NCBI GenBank assembly: GCA_030590765.1
Contig: JAUVCP010000068.1
Coordinates: 1 to 8,922, forward strand
Reading direction: 5' to 3'
Source of the DNA: Flavobacteriaceae bacterium
Lineage (GTDB): Bacteria > Bacteroidota > Bacteroidia > Flavobacteriales > Flavobacteriaceae
DNA: 8,922 nucleotides
Shown: positions 7,087-8,922 of the stretch, one piece after another
How the letters are laid out: each line of letters opens with the position of its first letter
Numbering within the stretch: position 1 is the first letter of the stretch
Program-made: the position numbers and the translations under genes
Notes under the pieces: model-generated
Databases searched by the model: none
What the model saw: the letters and a program-made list of their open reading frames with translations, nothing else
Told to the model about the DNA's origin: nothing

Positions 7087-7136
7087 ACTTTTTGGATCAT
7101 TCAAATCTAAAGGATACAATAAATGCGATCGTTTTT

Positions 7137-8759
7137 TTAAATAGTAACTATGCCTACATCCAGACCCTCTAAACTTATTTTTTGAAGAATATGACTATTC
7201 ATAATAATTGTAAATTGTTGTTTTTCTTCATTGAGGTTCCACAAAAGTGCTTTTTTGGCAGAAGGATACCAAGAAAATATAACCGGTGTATCTCCATCAA
7301 CATAAGGAATATTTTTAAGAGAGGGAATAATACTTTTCTTAAATGCAAAAATATCATCAGGGGTTTCTTCCATTTCAATAAAATTATCACCCATAACTTT
7401 TGCTTCTTTCCGTACGATCAGATTATTACTCTTTGCCACTACTCTTCCTTCCACAACAGATTTTGCATCTTCATTCGAGAGGAATATCCAACCATCAGTT
7501 GTAACCTCATCAACAACTTCAAACGGAATACCGGAAGCGAGAAATAGGCTGAAAGGTTGATCTTTTCCTACTAACCTGCTATCCCAACCCCAAAAATGTT
7601 TGAACGGTCCTTTCGGTTTTAGTCCAGCAATTTCTTCATGAAGTTGAGCACTCTTCTTCATTGCTGGGGCAAGTGTTTTCCAATAATCAACAGGAAAAGG
7701 TTGTAAGCCACTCATGAACATCGTGTTGCGAACATCGGTGAATAATGAAACTGTTAACTTCGCTGCCATGTTTTTTGCCGAAAGCGCATCTTGCGGATAA
7801 GTAGTCGATTCACTGTAAGCAAGTTCAGGCTTAACAAATCTCATGTGAAACAGGGCAGAAAACAGTTCGTCTGTCTTTCCTTTTACTCTTCCAAAATCTT
7901 TATCGCTAAACATCATTTCGCCAACTCTAAATGGTACATCCTGATATTTATCAAGGGCAATACCAGATTTCTCAGCACCGAAATACATCACCATTATTCC
8001 CACTTCCATTTGTGGTGTAGCTTTTTGAAGGGCAGCAAACATATTGTACTCAATATCACAGATATTTTCAATCCACGAACGTAAAACTTTAGTGGGGTTT
8101 CGTTTTTCCACTGACTCAAGCAACACTTTCCAATCGTCTGAATTGTAATTGTATTTTTCCAGAAATTCCTTTTTACAATCATCACAAAAACAGCCACCAA
8201 TTTTTCCAGGAAATTTTCCAAGACGGAAATCATCATCGAGGAAAAGAACGTCAAATCCTTCAGCGGCAAGTTGTTTGTGTGCTTCAATATTATCTTCAAC
8301 TATCGGCGGATGAATGGACGTACCGGAATACAAACTACCATCATAATCGCAAGCATTTTTCCAACTCTCCTTTTTCTCAGACAAGGAATCATCCGATGGA
8401 TCTATAGCATTTCCCGGATGCCCTAAAGGCACAGTAAGTACATGCGCGTTAAGTCCTTTTGACTTTAGAAATTTTGCAGATTCGTTCAGCTCCTTTGGTG
8501 TATGAAACCATTTTCCTTGCAGATATGAAGCCATCCAAATATCTGTAACTCCGGCCTCTTTCATTATATCAATCAATTCCGGATTTTTCTCCCAGGCTTC
8601 GGCTTGCAAACTTATATGAAATCGACGAACTGGATTTTTGCTTTCCATAGCAAATATTTTATTTCCCAAAAAGGGCATTCCCCCTATGGCAACACCTGAA
8701 ATCATAAGTGTATTAATAAAATCTCTACGTGATAATGATTTTGGTTTTTTATTTTTCAT
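7137..8759 (-). CDS. Tat-exported TIM-barrel, GH42-like putative glycoside hydrolase
   Basis: 540-residue protein with a twin-arginine signal (LSRRDFINT at 9-17, hydrophobic to about 31). The N-terminal two thirds read as a TIM barrel: FHISLQAEAW (47-56), MKEAGVTDIWMASYLQGKW (66-84), GLNAHVLTVPLGHPGN (102-117), FDVLFLDDDFRL (169-180), VGIMVMYFG (253-261) and AYSESTTYP (314-322). A CFCDDC cluster (Cys190, 192, 195) follows the Asp175-177 strand end, as in several uncharacterised hydrolase-like barrels. Segment 387-455, with LFLASGIPFEVVDE (405-418), resembles the trimerisation domain of GH42-type enzymes, and the C-terminal 50-60 residues look like a small beta domain. Asp175-177 and Glu317 are candidate catalytic residues; the usual Asn-Glu acid/base pair of clan GH-A is not evident. 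It begins eight bases after the upstream stop, so the two are probably co-transcribed. Export fits the other genes. The exact family is not recognised and the function is inferred. Confidence 0.78.
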   Translation of the reverse strand: MKNKKPKSLSRRDFINTLMISGVAIGGMPFLGNKIFAMESKNPVRRFHISLQAEAWEKNPELIDIMKEAGVTDIWMASYLQGKWFHTPKELNESAKFLKSKGLNAHVLTVPLGHPGNAIDPSDDSLSEKKESWKNACDYDGSLYSGTSIHPPIVEDNIEAHKQLAAEGFDVLFLDDDFRLGKFPGKIGGCFCDDCKKEFLEKYNYNSDDWKVLLESVEKRNPTKVLRSWIENICDIEYNMFAALQKATPQMEVGIMVMYFGAEKSGIALDKYQDVPFRVGEMMFSDKDFGRVKGKTDELFSALFHMRFVKPELAYSESTTYPQDALSAKNMAAKLTVSLFTDVRNTMFMSGLQPFPVDYWKTLAPAMKKSAQLHEEIAGLKPKGPFKHFWGWDSRLVGKDQPFSLFLASGIPFEVVDEVTTDGWIFLSNEDAKSVVEGRVVAKSNNLIVRKEAKVMGDNFIEMEETPDDIFAFKKSIIPSLKNIPYVDGDTPVIFSWYPSAKKALLWNLNEEKQQFTIIMNSHILQKISLEGLDVGIVTI

Positions 8760-8767
8760 TGCTGTAT

Positions 8768-8922
8768 TTATTTCTCTGTATTATTTTTTTCAAAATCCCG
8801 GCGAGCATCATCCGCATCATCCATTGCTGGTCCTTTTTCAATTTTTTGCCAATCTATTGTTTTATGGTATTTTTTCATCGAAAGTTCAGCATCATAAATA
8901 CGATCGTCGTGGCGCTCTAATG
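8768..8922 (-). CDS. C-terminal 50 residues of an unrecognised protein (5' part beyond window)
   Basis: An open minus-strand frame enters at the window edge and ends in TAA at 8768-8770, eight bases before the ATG of the 540-residue TIM-barrel protein. That spacing, in a same-strand series, indicates the end of a real gene probably co-transcribed with it. The visible tail is very hydrophilic, with LERHDDRIYDAELSMKKYH near its start, DWQKIEKGPAMDDADDARR in the middle and a charged FEKNNTEK end. It contains no hydrophobic segment. It could be the cytosolic tail of a transporter or the end of a soluble enzyme; too little is present to name a family. Confidence 0.6.
   Translation of the reverse strand, partial: LERHDDRIYDAELSMKKYHKTIDWQKIEKGPAMDDADDARRDFEKNNTEK

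Larger units (their letters stand above)
6891..7136. other. 246-base intergenic spacer, probable promoter region
   Basis: Very AT-rich, without a credible gene on either strand. It holds, in minus-strand order, a TAGATTTG octamer (7102-7109) matching the Bacteroidota -7 consensus TAnnTTTG but with no TTTG at the expected -33 spacing; the 30-base dyad at 7057-7086; the small hairpin at 7040-7053; and two copies of AATGAGTTG (6982-6990 and 6928-6936). As the longest gap between genes it is the most likely place for a terminator of the upstream unit and a promoter of the 493-residue oxidoreductase. No promoter can be fixed with confidence. Confidence 0.4.

Noticed and set aside
7102..7109. TAGATTTG as a Bacteroidota -7 promoter element
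   Set aside because: It matches TAnnTTTG, but no TTTG lies 19-21 bases upstream and it is more than 200 bases from the next start. Kept only as a note in the spacer entry.
8729..8920. Plus-strand frame with a hydrophobic, membrane-like translation
   Set aside because: It overlaps the start of the 540-residue gene and the tail of the preceding one on the other strand. The hydrophobicity arises from T-rich antisense of Lys/Asn codons.
1..8922. Mobile elements, CRISPR arrays, tRNA or rRNA genes
   Set aside because: No transposase or integrase motifs, no spaced direct repeats of CRISPR type, and no cloverleaf or ribosomal sequence were recognised.

Overview
The window reads as a piece of a Bacteroidota genome, most likely a free-living or marine-type Flavobacteriia relative. 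The DNA is strongly AT-rich. Start codons mostly lack Shine-Dalgarno sequences and sit behind A/T-rich leaders. The content is typical of a carbohydrate-utilisation locus in that phylum: GH92, DUF6807/'PmoA' lipoprotein, and signal-bearing Gfo/Idh/MocA proteins. The genus is not determinable from what is visible.

All seven genes lie on the minus strand, so transcription runs from high to low coordinates. In transcription order: the C-terminal 50 residues of an unrecognised protein (8922-8768); eight bases later a 540-residue Tat-signal TIM-barrel protein resembling GH42-like glycoside hydrolases (8759-7137); a 246-base spacer with a near-perfect 30-base dyad and a small hairpin; a 493-residue Tat-signal Gfo/Idh/MocA oxidoreductase (6890-5409); a 95-base spacer that opens with a strong RNA hairpin; a DUF6807 lipoprotein (5313-4231); a Tat-signal sugar-isomerase-like TIM barrel (4210-3320); a second Tat-signal Gfo/Idh/MocA oxidoreductase (3291-1687); and a GH92 alpha-mannosidase-family lipoprotein whose 3' end lies outside the window (1622-1). 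The last four genes are separated by 20, 28 and 64 bases and look like one operon.

Every gene whose start is visible carries an export signal: four twin-arginine signals on the proteins expected to fold around a cofactor or metal, and lipoboxes on the other two. The best reading is a periplasmic or cell-surface module that handles glycosides: a mannosidase-type exo-hydrolase plus two oxidoreductases and a TIM-barrel isomerase/lyase-like enzyme. The combination recalls pathways that oxidise a sugar (for example at C3) so that the glycosidic bond can be cleaved by elimination and the product later reduced. That assignment is inference. No DUF1080 protein, SusC/SusD pair, transporter or regulator is visible here, and the substrate is unknown. 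No tRNA, rRNA, CRISPR array, insertion sequence or integrase was seen.
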